From positions 1 to 49,991 of the forward strand of contig LFMX01000037.1 in assembly GCA_001184405.1 (NCBI GenBank): a stretch of DNA of 49,991 bases. Direction: 5' to 3'. Origin of the DNA: Candidatus Burkholderia humilis. GTDB lineage: Bacteria; Pseudomonadota; Gammaproteobacteria; Burkholderiales; Burkholderiaceae. Shown here in pieces: positions 28,958 to 37,904 of the stretch. The position numbers were made by a program, and so were the translations under genes. Below the pieces are notes generated by a model. The model did no database searches. It was not told where the DNA came from and was given only the letters and a program-made list of their open reading frames with translations. Position 1 is the first letter of the stretch. Every line of letters begins with the position of its first letter.

Positions 28958-30376
28958 ATGGATACGAACTCATTGTCACCCGGCGCACAAGGCGAGTCGC
29001 ACGCCGAGCACCACAAGCAGACAAAAAAGGCCACGGCGAGCGGCTGGATCGGTTCCGCGCTCGAGTACTACGACTTCTTCATCTATGCGCAGGCCGCAGC
29101 GCTCATCTTTCCGCAACTGTTCTTTCCGTCGGGCAATCCGAAAGTGGCGATCGTCGCATCGCTGGCGACGTATGGCGTCGGTTATGTGGCGCGGCCGATC
29201 GGCGCATTCGTGCTCGGGCATTTCGGCGACACGCACGGCCGCAAGACCGTGCTCGTGCTGTGCATGTTCCTGATGGGCTTCTCGACGATGGCCGTCGGTC
29301 TCTTGCCGACGTATCACGGCGTCGGCATGCTTGCGCCGGCGCTGCTCGTCATCCTGCGGCTGGTGCAGGGCTTTGCGGTCGCGGGTGAAATCTCCGGCGC
29401 AAGTTCGATGATCCTCGAACACTCGCCGTTCGGCCGGCGCGGCTATTTCGCGAGCTTCACGCTGCAAGGCGTGCAGGCCGGGCAGATTCTCGCCGCAGCC
29501 GTCTTTCTGCCGCTCGCGTACTACATGCCCGAGGACACGTTCAATTCGTGGGGCTGGCGCATTCCGTTCCTGCTGTCAGCGGTGGTGCTGATCGCGGGTT
29601 ACATCATCCGGCGCGAAGTGCATGAAACGCCCGCGTTCGAGAAGGAAGGCGAGAAGGGCGCCGTGTCGCGCTCGCCGATCGTCGATGCCTTCAAGTACAA
29701 CCTCGCCGATATGATCCGCGTCGTCTGCATGGCGCTGATGAACGTGATTCCCGTGGTCGCGACCATCTTCGGCGCGGCGTATGCCGTGCAGCCGTCGTAC
29801 GGTATCGGGTTTGCGAAGAGCATGTACCTGTGGATTCCGGTTGCGGGGAACATCATCGCGGTGCTGGTGATTCCGTTCGTCGGCAATCTCTCCGACAAAA
29901 TCGGTCACAGGCCGCCGATCATCTTCGGCGCGCTCGCATCCGGACTGCTCGTGTATTTCTATCTGTATGCGATCAGCGTGCACAACGTCACGCTCGCGAT
30001 TTTCGCGTCGCTGCTGATGTGGGGCATCGTCTATCAGGGATACAACGCGATCTTCCCGAGCTACTACCCTGAGCTCTTTCCGACTCGCATGCGCGTCTCC
30101 GCGATGGCCATCGCGCAAAACATCGGCACGACGATCACGGCGTTGTTGCCCGCGCTGTTCGCCACCGTCGCGCCGCCGGGATCGACCAATATTCCGTTTA
30201 TCGTCGGCTCGCTGGCGTTGGCCGTGACGATCATTGCGGCGTTTGCCGCGTGGAGCGCGCGAGAAACGTATCGCATTCCGCTCAATCAACTGGGCGAGAA
30301 AAACGCGCAGCCGGTCGACAAGGCCGAGTACGACTGCTTGCGCGAAGAATCCGTCGCGCGGGCGCGCGCTTCCTGA
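28958..30376 (+). CDS. MHS-family MFS transporter (shikimate/quinate-type)
   Basis: A 472-residue, 12-helix proton symporter of the metabolite:H+ family (MHS; relatives ShiA, ProP, KgtP). Signatures: SGWIGSALEYYDFFIYAQAA, GHFGDTHGRKTVLVLCMFL (loop 2-3 motif), RLVQGFAVAGEISGASSMIL and NSWGWRIPFLLSAVV. It heads an operon with a Gfo/Idh/MocA oxidoreductase and a type II dehydroquinase, so the likely cargo is shikimate, quinate or a related cyclitol acid; this is inference from context. ATG 28958 follows AAGGAAACGTC. It is intact, in contrast to the MHS gene at 4117. Confidence 0.87.
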   Translation: MDTNSLSPGAQGESHAEHHKQTKKATASGWIGSALEYYDFFIYAQAAALIFPQLFFPSGNPKVAIVASLATYGVGYVARPIGAFVLGHFGDTHGRKTVLVLCMFLMGFSTMAVGLLPTYHGVGMLAPALLVILRLVQGFAVAGEISGASSMILEHSPFGRRGYFASFTLQGVQAGQILAAAVFLPLAYYMPEDTFNSWGWRIPFLLSAVVLIAGYIIRREVHETPAFEKEGEKGAVSRSPIVDAFKYNLADMIRVVCMALMNVIPVVATIFGAAYAVQPSYGIGFAKSMYLWIPVAGNIIAVLVIPFVGNLSDKIGHRPPIIFGALASGLLVYFYLYAISVHNVTLAIFASLLMWGIVYQGYNAIFPSYYPELFPTRMRVSAMAIAQNIGTTITALLPALFATVAPPGSTNIPFIVGSLALAVTIIAAFAAWSARETYRIPLNQLGEKNAQPVDKAEYDCLREESVARARAS

Positions 30377-30467
30377 CAATCCCTTTATTTTCGATGCTCA
30401 GACGGTGCGTTCAGGCGCGCCGTCCGGGCGAACTCGCGGCCATTTTCTGGAAAAGGTGAAAGACGAC

Positions 30468-31526
30468 GTGACGACGACATCTCACAAGACGCGCATCGCG
30501 GTGGCGGGCGCGGGTTATATCGGTCAGGCGCATATGGATGTCGCGCTGCAAAGCCCGACGTGCACGCTGACCGCGATCGTCGATCCGGCGCCCGGCGCGG
30601 CCGGTATCGCGGCGAAGGCGGGCGTGCCACTGTATGCATCGCTCGATAAACTCATCGCGAAGGACCGGCCGGACGGCATCGTGCTCGCGACGCCGAATCA
30701 GTTGCACGTCGAGCATGCGCGCATTTGCCTCGCCGCGCGCGTGCCGATGCTGCTCGAAAAGCCCATCGCGCCGACGGTGACGGAAGCGCAGGCGTTGGCC
30801 GACGAAGCGGAGCAATCGGGCGTGGCGGTGCTGATCGGCCATCATCGCGCGCATAGTCCGATCATGGCGCGCACGAAGCAGGTGATCGACGAAAGGCGGC
30901 TCGGCAAGCTGGTCGCCGTAATGGGCAGCGCGGGCTTCTTCAAGCCCGACCGTTATTACGCCGATGCCCCGTGGCGTCGCGAACCCGGCGGCGGCCCGAT
31001 TCTGCTCAACATGATCCACGAAGTGCACAACCTGCGCATGCTGTGCAGCGATATCGTCGCGGTGCAGGTGTTCGCCTCGCACGCGACGCGCGGCTTTCCG
31101 GTCGAAGATACCGTCGCCATCAATCTGCGATTCGCGAGCGGCGCGCTCGGCACCTTCATGTTGTCCGATACGGCCGCGTGTCCGCGAAGCTGGGAACAGA
31201 CATCGCAGGAAAACAAGGCGTATTCGACGTATCCGGACGAAGACTGCTACGTGATCGCGGGCACCTTCGGCTCGCTTTCCGTGCCGACGATGCGCCTCAA
31301 AACCTACGCGAGCGCCGAAGACCGCTCGTGGTGGAAGCCGTTCGACGAAAGCATCGTACCGATGACGCGCGACGATCCGCTCGCGCATCAGATGGAACAC
31401 TTCGGGCGCGTAGCGCGCGGGGAAGCCGCGCCTATTGTCAGCGTGCGCGACGGGCTTCAGAATCTGCGGATTACCGAGGCCATCGTTCAGGCCGCGAGCA
31501 CGGGCAAGATCATCGAAACGGTTTGA
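30468..31526 (+). CDS. Gfo/Idh/MocA-family NAD(P)-dependent oxidoreductase
   Basis: About 352 residues. The N-terminal Rossmann domain has the nucleotide loop VAGAGYIGQAHMDVAL; the catalytic Lys is in EKPIAPTVTEAQAL; the C-terminal substrate domain includes GGPILLNMIHEVHNLRMLCS with a catalytic-type His. Family members oxidise sugar, inositol or cyclitol hydroxyl groups. Start GTG 30468 gives MTTTSHKTRIAV, with AAGGTG upstream; GTG 30456 is an alternative. Lying between a hydroaromatic-type transporter and dehydroquinase, it may feed a cyclic acid into dehydroquinate, possibly as a quinate/shikimate dehydrogenase substitute. It is intact. Confidence 0.85.
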   Translation: MTTTSHKTRIAVAGAGYIGQAHMDVALQSPTCTLTAIVDPAPGAAGIAAKAGVPLYASLDKLIAKDRPDGIVLATPNQLHVEHARICLAARVPMLLEKPIAPTVTEAQALADEAEQSGVAVLIGHHRAHSPIMARTKQVIDERRLGKLVAVMGSAGFFKPDRYYADAPWRREPGGGPILLNMIHEVHNLRMLCSDIVAVQVFASHATRGFPVEDTVAINLRFASGALGTFMLSDTAACPRSWEQTSQENKAYSTYPDEDCYVIAGTFGSLSVPTMRLKTYASAEDRSWWKPFDESIVPMTRDDPLAHQMEHFGRVARGEAAPIVSVRDGLQNLRITEAIVQAASTGKIIETV

Positions 31527-31548
31527 AGTCCCTCAACAAGGAAATGTC

Positions 31549-31986
31549 ATGGCAAAGATCCTGACGCTGCACGGCGTCAACCTCAACATGTCCGGCAAGC
31601 GCGATCCCAAGCAATACGGCACGGCCACGCTCGCGCAAATCGACGAACAGCTCGCCGCGCTCGGGAAGGAACTGGGCGTGGAAGTGGAGTGCTATCAGAC
31701 GAACATCGAAGGCGAGATGTGTTCGCGCATTCACTGTGCGTTCGAAGAGAAGATCGATGCAATCGTCATCAACGCGGGCGCGTGGACGCATTACAGCTAC
31801 GCCATTCGCGATGCGCTCGCCATTCTGAGCGCGCCGATCATCGAAGTGCATATGTCACACGTGCATGCGCGCGAGGAATTCCGCCACAAGTCGGTGTTCG
31901 CGGAAATCGCCAAGGGCCAGATTTCGGGCTTCGGCGTAGACAGCTATCTGCTGGGATTGCGCGCGGCGGTCGCGGCAATCAAATAA
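31549..31986 (+). CDS. aroQ: Type II 3-dehydroquinate dehydratase
   Basis: 145 residues, the usual length for the dodecameric type II enzyme that interconverts 3-dehydroquinate and 3-dehydroshikimate. The active-site lid has Arg18 (SGKRDP) and Tyr23 (KQYG); INAGAWTHYSYAIRDAL and EVHMSHVHAREEFRHKS hold the substrate-binding and catalytic His/Arg residues. NLNMSG and NAGAW differ from the usual NLNLLG and NPAAY, a pattern common in catabolic paralogues. SD AAGGAAATGTC precedes ATG 31549, 22 bases after the oxidoreductase. In this operon it is more likely catabolic than part of chorismate synthesis. It is intact. Confidence 0.9.
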   Translation: MAKILTLHGVNLNMSGKRDPKQYGTATLAQIDEQLAALGKELGVEVECYQTNIEGEMCSRIHCAFEEKIDAIVINAGAWTHYSYAIRDALAILSAPIIEVHMSHVHAREEFRHKSVFAEIAKGQISGFGVDSYLLGLRAAVAAIK

Positions 31987-31997
31987 GGTTTCGTGCG

Positions 31998-32028
31998 AGG
32001 CGTGCGGCCTTTTGCGGTGCGCACGCCT
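31998..32028 (+). terminator. Hairpin after aroQ, possible terminator
   Basis: AGGCGTGCG and CGCACGCCT form a perfect 9-bp stem with a 13-base loop, 11 bases after the aroQ stop. There is no T-run downstream, so it may be an RNA-stabilising or Rho-assisted 3' structure. The rest of the gap to 32241 holds only a weak minus-strand frame ending in a 28-residue stretch (TGA at 32045-32047) that I do not call a gene. Confidence 0.4.
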
Positions 32029-32241
32029 GATCGGAAATGCCGCGTCAGACGGTGCGGCTCAAATCCTTGCTGTTTCCGGGCTTGTGCTCACCGTTCGTCA
32101 CGGGAATCGGAATCAGTTTCTCGCTGTGCATCGTCGCGCCGCGCACGAACGCCACCACGAACAACGCGAAATCGCCCAGACGGCCCCGAGGATGGTCAAG
32201 TAGCTTATTTCTTTTATTCCCGATTCTTATCGTGCTTCGAT

Positions 32242-32493
32242 TCAGTTATGCGCAACCGGCATCGCGAGCAGACGGCTGATCAGTTCGTCGGCCAGTGCGT
32301 GCTGCTCGTTCATCGTGCGAGCGTCGACGGCGCGCTGTGCACCGCTCGGTTCGGCGAGAATTCGGCCCGCGAGCCGCATGATGTTGTCTGATGCCGCTTG
32401 CAGCGCGTTCATCAGATCGGCCTGCGTTTGCCCAACCACTTCCATTTCTGCGATGCGATGCGGCCGTGCGTTACCTTGCATCGTCTGAAACAT
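32242..32493 (-). CDS. Conserved-looking small helical protein of unknown function
   Basis: An 83-residue protein starting MFQTMQGNARPHRIAEMEVV, with a helical middle (VGQTQADLMNALQAASDNIM). The ATG at 32493 has CGGGAG six bases upstream; an in-frame start at 32529 would add 12 residues. The composition (helical, Ala/Gln/Leu-rich, few Cys) is reminiscent of phasins or phage tail-type small proteins, but I recognise no family. Upstream lies a 300-base gene-free gap to the permease. It is intact. Confidence 0.55.
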   Translation of the reverse strand: MFQTMQGNARPHRIAEMEVVGQTQADLMNALQAASDNIMRLAGRILAEPSGAQRAVDARTMNEQHALADELISRLLAMPVAHN

Positions 32494-32826
32494 GTCGACT
32501 CCCGTGATTGAGTGCGTCGTTGAGTGCATGGGATGAATTCTGCAGCCGGCACGACCAAATCAATCCTCCGAAAAACACCCGATTTCGGCCTCAAATCACT
32601 TCGCCTATGACCCTCAAGTTCGCGGCGCGCGCGGGCGAGGGCCGTTGGACAAGGCTCGCGCGGCGGCGGGGCGTTAAAATCAGGGTTTCGCCCGATGCGG
32701 CGAAATAGCGGGTGAAAGATGGGTGAATGGCGTTCCCAACCCGTTCAGACCGAAAAACAACACTTCACTCAAACGTTGGCGCAGCACGGCCGTACGGGTT
32801 TTCGAGTAGTTCACGCAGGCATCGAC

Positions 32827-34199
32827 ATGGTTTCAGGCAACTCGAACGAAGCATCGCAGGACACACTCAGACGCGGTCTCAAAAGCCGTCACATCCAAGT
32901 TGATCGCGCTCGGCGGCGCGATCGGCACCAGACTCTTCCTAGGCGTCGCGCAGACGATCAAACTCGCCGGGCCGTCCGTGCTGCTGGGCTATGGCATCGC
33001 CGGGCTGATGGCGTTTTTCATCATGCGCCAGCTCGGCGAAATGATCGTCGATGAACCCGTCGCCGGTTCCTTCAGCCACTTCGCGGACAAATACTGGGGC
33101 CACGCGGCCGGGTTCATCTCCGGCTGGAATTACTGGGCCGTCTAGATTCTGGTGAGCATGGCGGAACTGTCGGCGGTCGGCATCTACATGCAGTACTGGT
33201 GGCCAGGTTTGCCGACGTGGGTCAGTGCGCTCGTGTGCTTCGCGCTCGTGAACGCGGTCAACCTGACGAGCGTGAAATCGTACGGCGAGCTGGAATTCTG
33301 GTTCGCGATCGTCAAGGTCGTGGCGATCGTCGGCATGATTCTGTTCGGCGGCTGGCTGTTGGCGTCCGGTCACGCCGGACCGCAAGCAAGCGTCACGAAT
33401 CTCTGGAAACTCGGCGGTTTCTTCCCGTACGGCGTGAGCGGACTCGTCATGTCGATGGCCGTCATCATGTTTTCGTTCGGCGGGCTGGAGCTGGTCGGCA
33501 TCACGGCGGCGGAAGCGCAGGATCCGTCGAAGAGCATTCCGCGCGCGACCAATCAGGTCATCTATCGCATTCTGATTTTTTATATCGGCGCGCTCGGCGT
33601 ACTGCTTTCGCTTTTTCCGTGGGACAAGGTCGCGACCGGCGGCAGTCCGTTCGTGCTGATTTTCCGCGAGATGAACAGCACGCTAGTCGCGAACGTGCTG
33701 AACGTGATCGTGCTTGACGGCGGCGCTGTCCGTGTACAACAGCGGCGTCTATGCAAATAGCCGCATGCTGTACGGCCTCGCGCTGCAAGGCAACGCGCCG
33801 CGTGCGTTTCTCAAGGTCAGCGCGCGCGGCATTCCGCTCACGGCGCTCGGCGTATCGGCGGCGGTGTGCGTGCTCATCAATTACTTCATTCCGGGCCGCG
33901 CGTTCGAACTGCTGATGACGCTCGCGGTATCGGCGCTCATCATCAACTGGGCGATGATCAGCATCATCCATTTGAAATTCCGCCGCCAGAAACGCGAAAG
34001 CGGCGTGCAGACCGCGTTTCGCAGTCTCGGTCATCCGGTCACGAATTATCTGTGTCTCGCGTTCGTTGCGCTGATCGTCTGGGTCACGTACGAAACGTCG
34101 GGTCTGCGGCTTTCCGCGTATCTGATTCCGGCCTGGCTGGCGGTTCTGGGAATCGGCTACTATCTCAAGACTCGGGGCACACGCCATTCTCATTCATAA
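32827..34199 (+). pseudogene. AroP-type aromatic amino acid permease, frameshifted with a TAG
   Basis: An APC-family 12-helix permease of about 457 residues: TLRRGLKSRHIQ, LIALGGAIGTRLFLGVAQTI, FFIMRQLGEMIVDEPVAGSF, FSFGGLELVGITAAEAQDPS and KSIPRATNQVIYRI. There is an extra G at about 32899 (GLKSRHIQ-VDRA against LIALGG), TAG at 33143-33145 (YWAV-ILVSMAEL, where Tyr is usual) and an extra T at about 33715 (VIVL-DGG against TAALSVYNSGVYANSRML). GTRLF replaces the usual GTGLF. The downstream aromatic aminotransferase supports an aromatic substrate. Confidence 0.88.
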
Positions 34200-34235
34200 A
34201 GCGCCCTACGTCGTCCACATCCTGAGCTCCACACC

Positions 34236-35432
34236 ATGTTCGAACATATCGATGCCTATCCTGGCGACCCGATCCTGTCGCTGAACGAAAACTTTCAGAA
34301 GGACCCGCGCACCAACAAGGTCAATCTGAGCATCGGCATCTACTTCGACGACGAAGACCGCCTGCCCGTCATGCAGGCCGTGCGCGAAGCGGAATTGTCG
34401 ATTCTGAAAGAACTCGGTCCGAAACCGTATCTGCCGATGGCCGGTTTCGCACATTATCGCGACGCCGTGCAGCAACTCGTGTTCAGCGCCGACAGCCCGA
34501 TGCGCGCGCAAAACCGCATCGCGACCGTGCAGACGCTCGGCGGTTCGGGGGCGCTTAAAGTGGGCGCGGATTTCATCAAGCGCTATTTTCCGAAGTCGCA
34601 AGTGTGGGTGAGCGATCCGACGTGGGAGAACCATCGCTTTATTTTCGAGCGCGCGGGTTTCGACGTGAACACGTATCCGTATTACGACGAAGCCACCGGC
34701 GGTCTGCGTTTCGATGCGATGCTCGACGCCATCGACAAATTGCCCGCGAAGAGCGTCGTGCTACTGCATGCGTGCTGTCATAACCCGACGGGCGTCGATC
34801 TCGATTCCGCGCAGTGGGTGAAGCTCATCGACGTGCTGCAAAAGCGCGACCTGCTGCCGTTCGTGGACATGGCGTATCAGGGCTTCGGCGCGGGTCTGGA
34901 CGACGACGCCTTCGCCGTGCGCGAGATTGCCCGGCGCGGCGTGCCGGCGTTCATCGCCAATTCGTTCTCGAAGAATTTCTCGCTGTACGGCGAACGTTGC
35001 GGTGGCCTGCACGTCATTTGCGACGATGCCGCCGAGGCCGATCGCGTGCTCGGTCAATTGACGAGCGCGGTACGCGCCAACTACAGCAATCCGCCGACGC
35101 ACGGCGCGAAGATCGTCACGCAAGTGCTGAATACGCCGGAGCTGAAGGCATCGTGGGAACAGGAACTCGCGTCGATGTGCCAGCGCATCGCGCGCATGCG
35201 TCAGGCCATTCATGACGGCCTGAAGGATCACGTGCGCGGCGAAATGCTCACGCGCTACGTGAAGCAGCGCGGCATGTTCACATACACGGGGCTGGTGGCG
35301 GAACAGGCGGACCGGCTGAAGGAAGAGTTCGGCGTCTACATTCTGCGTTCGGGCCGCATGTGCGTCGCGGGCCTGAACGAAAGCAATGTGCAGACCGTGG
35401 CGGACGCCATCGGTAAGGTGCTGGCGAAGTAA
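34236..35432 (+). CDS. tyrB: Aromatic amino acid aminotransferase
   Basis: A 398-residue class I PLP aminotransferase of the AspC/TyrB subgroup, converting Phe/Tyr (and Asp) with 2-oxoglutarate to the keto acids. Visible: YFDDEDRLPVMQAVREAE, GFAHYRDAV, TVQTLGGSGALKVGADFIKR, DPTWENHRFIF, CCHNPTGVD, the PLP lysine in ANSFSKNFSLYGERCG and the C-terminal Arg in RSGRMCVAGLN. TyrB is favoured over AspC by the upstream aromatic permease, 36 bases away, but specificity is inferred. ATG 34236. It is intact. Confidence 0.9.
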   Translation: MFEHIDAYPGDPILSLNENFQKDPRTNKVNLSIGIYFDDEDRLPVMQAVREAELSILKELGPKPYLPMAGFAHYRDAVQQLVFSADSPMRAQNRIATVQTLGGSGALKVGADFIKRYFPKSQVWVSDPTWENHRFIFERAGFDVNTYPYYDEATGGLRFDAMLDAIDKLPAKSVVLLHACCHNPTGVDLDSAQWVKLIDVLQKRDLLPFVDMAYQGFGAGLDDDAFAVREIARRGVPAFIANSFSKNFSLYGERCGGLHVICDDAAEADRVLGQLTSAVRANYSNPPTHGAKIVTQVLNTPELKASWEQELASMCQRIARMRQAIHDGLKDHVRGEMLTRYVKQRGMFTYTGLVAEQADRLKEEFGVYILRSGRMCVAGLNESNVQTVADAIGKVLAK

Positions 35433-35438
35433 AACGTC

Positions 35439-35804
35439 TTATAACGCGTGACAGGACAGCACGCGCTGCGAGGGCAACACGCCCGGTCCCGTGTCCACTT
35501 TCTCGCCGTGTGGCGGATTCGAAATCAGCCGCACGGTGTTGTTGTCATCGAATGCCAGCACGTATTGCTCGGCGTTGCCAATCGGCTGCCAGTACACGCG
35601 ATACATCTCCCCATCTTTGTAGATGTGCAGCACGCCGTGCGTGAGCCTGCCGTTATGGTTGAAGTTCACGTTTTCGCCTTCTCTCAACGCGATATCCGTG
35701 CCGTTGGCGTCTTCGAGCGTGCCGCATCCGGCATCGTCGGCGCGTGCGTTCGCGTATAGGAAAACCATCGCCGTGACGATTGAAAGAAACAGTCGTTGTT
35801 TCAT
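35439..35804 (-). CDS. Secreted hypothetical protein
   Basis: 121 residues with a signal peptide (RLFLSIVTAMVFLYANARA-DD) and a mature beta-rich domain of about 100 residues (NVNFNHNGRLTHGVLHIYKD, MYRVYWQPIGNAEQYVLAFD) with two Cys (one near each end) that could form a disulphide. I do not recognise a family. It is convergent with tyrB and intact. Confidence 0.6.
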   Translation of the reverse strand: MKQRLFLSIVTAMVFLYANARADDAGCGTLEDANGTDIALREGENVNFNHNGRLTHGVLHIYKDGEMYRVYWQPIGNAEQYVLAFDDNNTVRLISNPPHGEKVDTGPGVLPSQRVLSCHAL

Positions 35805-35937
35805 GGTGCTGCCCGTGAAATGGTCGGCATGCCGGTCAGTTTAACGGTTCGGCTCGCCACGCACGCACCGCAATCGAACGGCCAAACGCGCGCTTGTGCT
35901 ACCTTGAATGAAGCAGTGTTCGATCGTGGAGGCCGTC

Positions 35938-36186
35938 ATGTCAGTGATCGCACCGGATGAAAGAGCGGACTTTCTGTCGATACTCGTGCGCCACCGGCTC
36001 GCCGAGACCGATTTTCTCGTGCAGGAAGGCGGCGCATCGAAAATTGTCGACGATGTCTATCCGCTGCAAGGGCTCGTGACGATTATTCGTCAATCGACGC
36101 TGAAGGAACGCGAATATCAGATCGGTCACGGCACGCACTGGACCGCCGATTTCGAGAAGGATCTGAACAAGGGCGTGTTCAATTGA
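35938..36186 (+). CDS. Small conserved-type protein of unknown function
   Basis: An 82-residue soluble protein (MSVIAPDERADFLSILVRHR, VQEGGASKIVDDVYPLQGLV). ATG 35938 is preferred over an upstream in-frame codon at 35908 because GTGGAGG lies 5 bases before it. No motif is recognised. It is followed 64 bases later by another small gene that is frameshifted. Confidence 0.6.
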   Translation: MSVIAPDERADFLSILVRHRLAETDFLVQEGGASKIVDDVYPLQGLVTIIRQSTLKEREYQIGHGTHWTADFEKDLNKGVFN

Positions 36187-36250
36187 GCCCTGACGTCATA
36201 CCGCGCCTGCGGATCCCTTTCCCACGCACTTTTTCGATGCGGAGCACGCG

Positions 36251-36569
36251 ATGAGACCGACCGAGTTCACTGCGTTCAAGGCGCATGTCGCGATGCTCTT
36301 GCGCGATCTGCCGCGCGGCATGACCGCCGATCTGACGGACGTGGCCGTCGCGTACTGGAACGGCACGCAAGTCCGTCGGGGCATATCTGCGCGATAACGG
36401 CCGCATCGACGAAGATTTCGATTTCGATGAAAACGCGTGGGGCAACTGGCGCGACGAGTTTTTACTCTGGTTCGATGCCCCGCGTTTCTCCGAGCGCAGC
36501 GATCTGAAAGCGGCGTTTCAGTCCGCGCCGCCAATGGCCGATGTCCACGAAGGACGCTGGCCGCTCTGA
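36251..36569 (+). pseudogene. Small hypothetical protein, frameshifted
   Basis: The first 42 residues (MRPTEFTAFKAHVAMLLRDL, TADLTDVAVAYWNGTQ) and, in another frame after about 36378, AYLRDNGRIDEDFDFDENAW and GNWRDEFLLWFDAPRF make a coherent acidic protein of about 105 residues ending at TGA 36567-36569. Conserved-looking Asp/Trp clusters on both sides support one interrupted gene. The family is unknown. Confidence 0.55.
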
Positions 36570-36595
36570 GTCTTGCCTCGTTTTTTTGCTTCGAT

Positions 36596-36733
36596 TCACA
36601 CCGTACGGCGATACGCTTCCGTCATCAAGACGCTGACTTTAGCGCGCGCCCGGAGCGCATCGCGCACTGCAACGTAAAGCTTGTCGATCACGACGGTAAA
36701 AAGCGGGTTGGTGGTGGCGGCGATGATTCCCAT
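36596..36733 (-). CDS. 45-residue small protein
   Basis: The minus-strand frame MGIIAATTNPLFTVVIDKLY, then VAVRDALRARAKVSVLMTEAYRRTV has GAGGAA 8 bases before its ATG and ends at TGA 36596-36598. An amphipathic helix (LYVAVRDALRARAKVSVL) is likely. A perfect palindrome lies 27 bases upstream of its start, suggesting regulation. Very short, with no known family; support comes from the ribosome binding site and composition. Confidence 0.5.
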   Translation of the reverse strand: MGIIAATTNPLFTVVIDKLYVAVRDALRARAKVSVLMTEAYRRTV

Positions 36734-36760
36734 GACAAATTCCTCAATCTGATTAAGTGA

Positions 36761-36777
36761 CTAGGTTAACTACCTAG
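36761..36777. promoter_or_regulatory. CTAGGT-TAACT-ACCTAG palindrome
   Basis: A perfect 6-5-6 inverted repeat in an AT-rich stretch directly upstream of the 45-residue gene (minus) and about 160 bases before the M23 peptidase gene (plus). The size and symmetry fit a MarR- or TetR-type operator. The cognate regulator is not evident. Confidence 0.45.
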
Positions 36778-36934
36778 ATAACACCCTATACTAGCACCGG
36801 CATCGCGCGGCAACAAGGCGACAATTTGACGTTTGTCTAGAAAATGAGTCGAAGAAAAGGGAGCGGCCGTTCGTTCCGGTAAATGTCAGGCGATTTCGGC
36901 ATTGGGTTTGCTGAGGCTTGCTTGCGGCGCTGGT

Positions 36935-37900
36935 ATGGATGCCTTTTTCCCGACTACCGCTTTCCCGATGCAGGCAGGCCGCTTCGTCGTTGCATGCGCA
37001 CTCGGCTCCGCATGCAGCGTCGTCGCCTTCACCGCGATGCGCACGCAAGCGCCGGTTCGCACCGCGCCGCCCGTCTCGCTCCACACACACCCGCCGAAAC
37101 CAAAGCGCCGAAAGCGCCGCCGACAGCGCGACCGTCGATCAGAACTTTTCGCAGGCCGCGCAAAGTCTCGGCATGGATGGCACGACCATCGCCGATTTGA
37201 GCAAAGCCTTCGGCAGCAAGGTCGATCTCACGCGCGATCTGCGCAAAGGCGATACGCTCAGCATCGTCTATGACCAGACGCCGGGCGCGCAGGCGTCGGA
37301 CGTGCCGACCGATCCGCTCGCCGTGCGTCTGACCACCTGTTCCGAGTCGCACGACGTGTACCTGCATCGCAATCTGGATGGCAAGGCGCTCTATTACTCG
37401 AAAGATGGCGCGAGCACGGAGCCGGCGTTTTCGCGCTATCCGCTCGATTTCACGCGCGTTTCGTCCAACTTTTCGCCGAACCGGCTCAATCCGGTCACGC
37501 ATCGCTGGCAAATCACGACGGTGTCGATCTGGCCGCGCCGATCGGCACGCCCGTGCACGCGGCTGCGCAAGGCACGATTCGCTTCGTCGGCCGGCAAACC
37601 GGCTATGGCAAGATGATCGTGCTCGAGAATCCGCCGCCGTATTCGACCGTGTACGCGCATTTGTCGCGCTTCGCGAAGGGCATCAAGAATGGCGCGACGG
37701 TCGCGCGCGGGCAAGTGATCGGTTATGTCGGCGAAACCGGCTGGGCAACCGGGCCGCATTTGCACTACGAGGTGCGCGTGAACGATGTCGCGGCCGATCC
37801 GCTGACCGTCGCCTCGCCGAACGATGAACAGGATCGTCTGCACGGCGATGAACGGCAGCGTTTTGCGCAGCAGGCGGAATCGCTGAGCGCAATGCTGTAA
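36935..37900 (+). pseudogene. M23 (LytM-type) peptidoglycan endopeptidase, frameshifted
   Basis: A membrane-anchored or exported murein endopeptidase of about 320 residues: a membrane segment (GRFVVACALGSACSVVAF), a Pro/Lys-rich linker, a LysM/OapA-like stretch (LRKGDTLSIVYDQTPG) and the zinc peptidase domain with NHDGVDLAAPIGTPV (metal His and Asp) and TGPHLHYEVRV (HxH). Frameshifts lie at about 37085 and 37115 in the linker and at about 37512, between THRWQ and NHDGVDL. The start is ATG 36935 or 36968, uncertain. TAA 37898-37900. It would cut peptide cross-links in the cell wall. Confidence 0.8.
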
Positions 37901-37904
37901 GGGC

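Noticed and set aside
29576..30379. Minus-strand frame opposite the MHS transporter
   Set aside because: Arg/Asp/Gln-rich mirror of a membrane protein gene.
32045..32190. Minus-strand short frame ending MHSEKLIPIPVTNGEHKPGN
   Set aside because: Looks protein-like for 28 residues but no ribosome binding site or family; left unannotated as too weak.
31993..32391. Plus-strand frame after aroQ
   Set aside because: No protein-like composition, and it overlaps the better supported minus-strand gene at 32242-32493.
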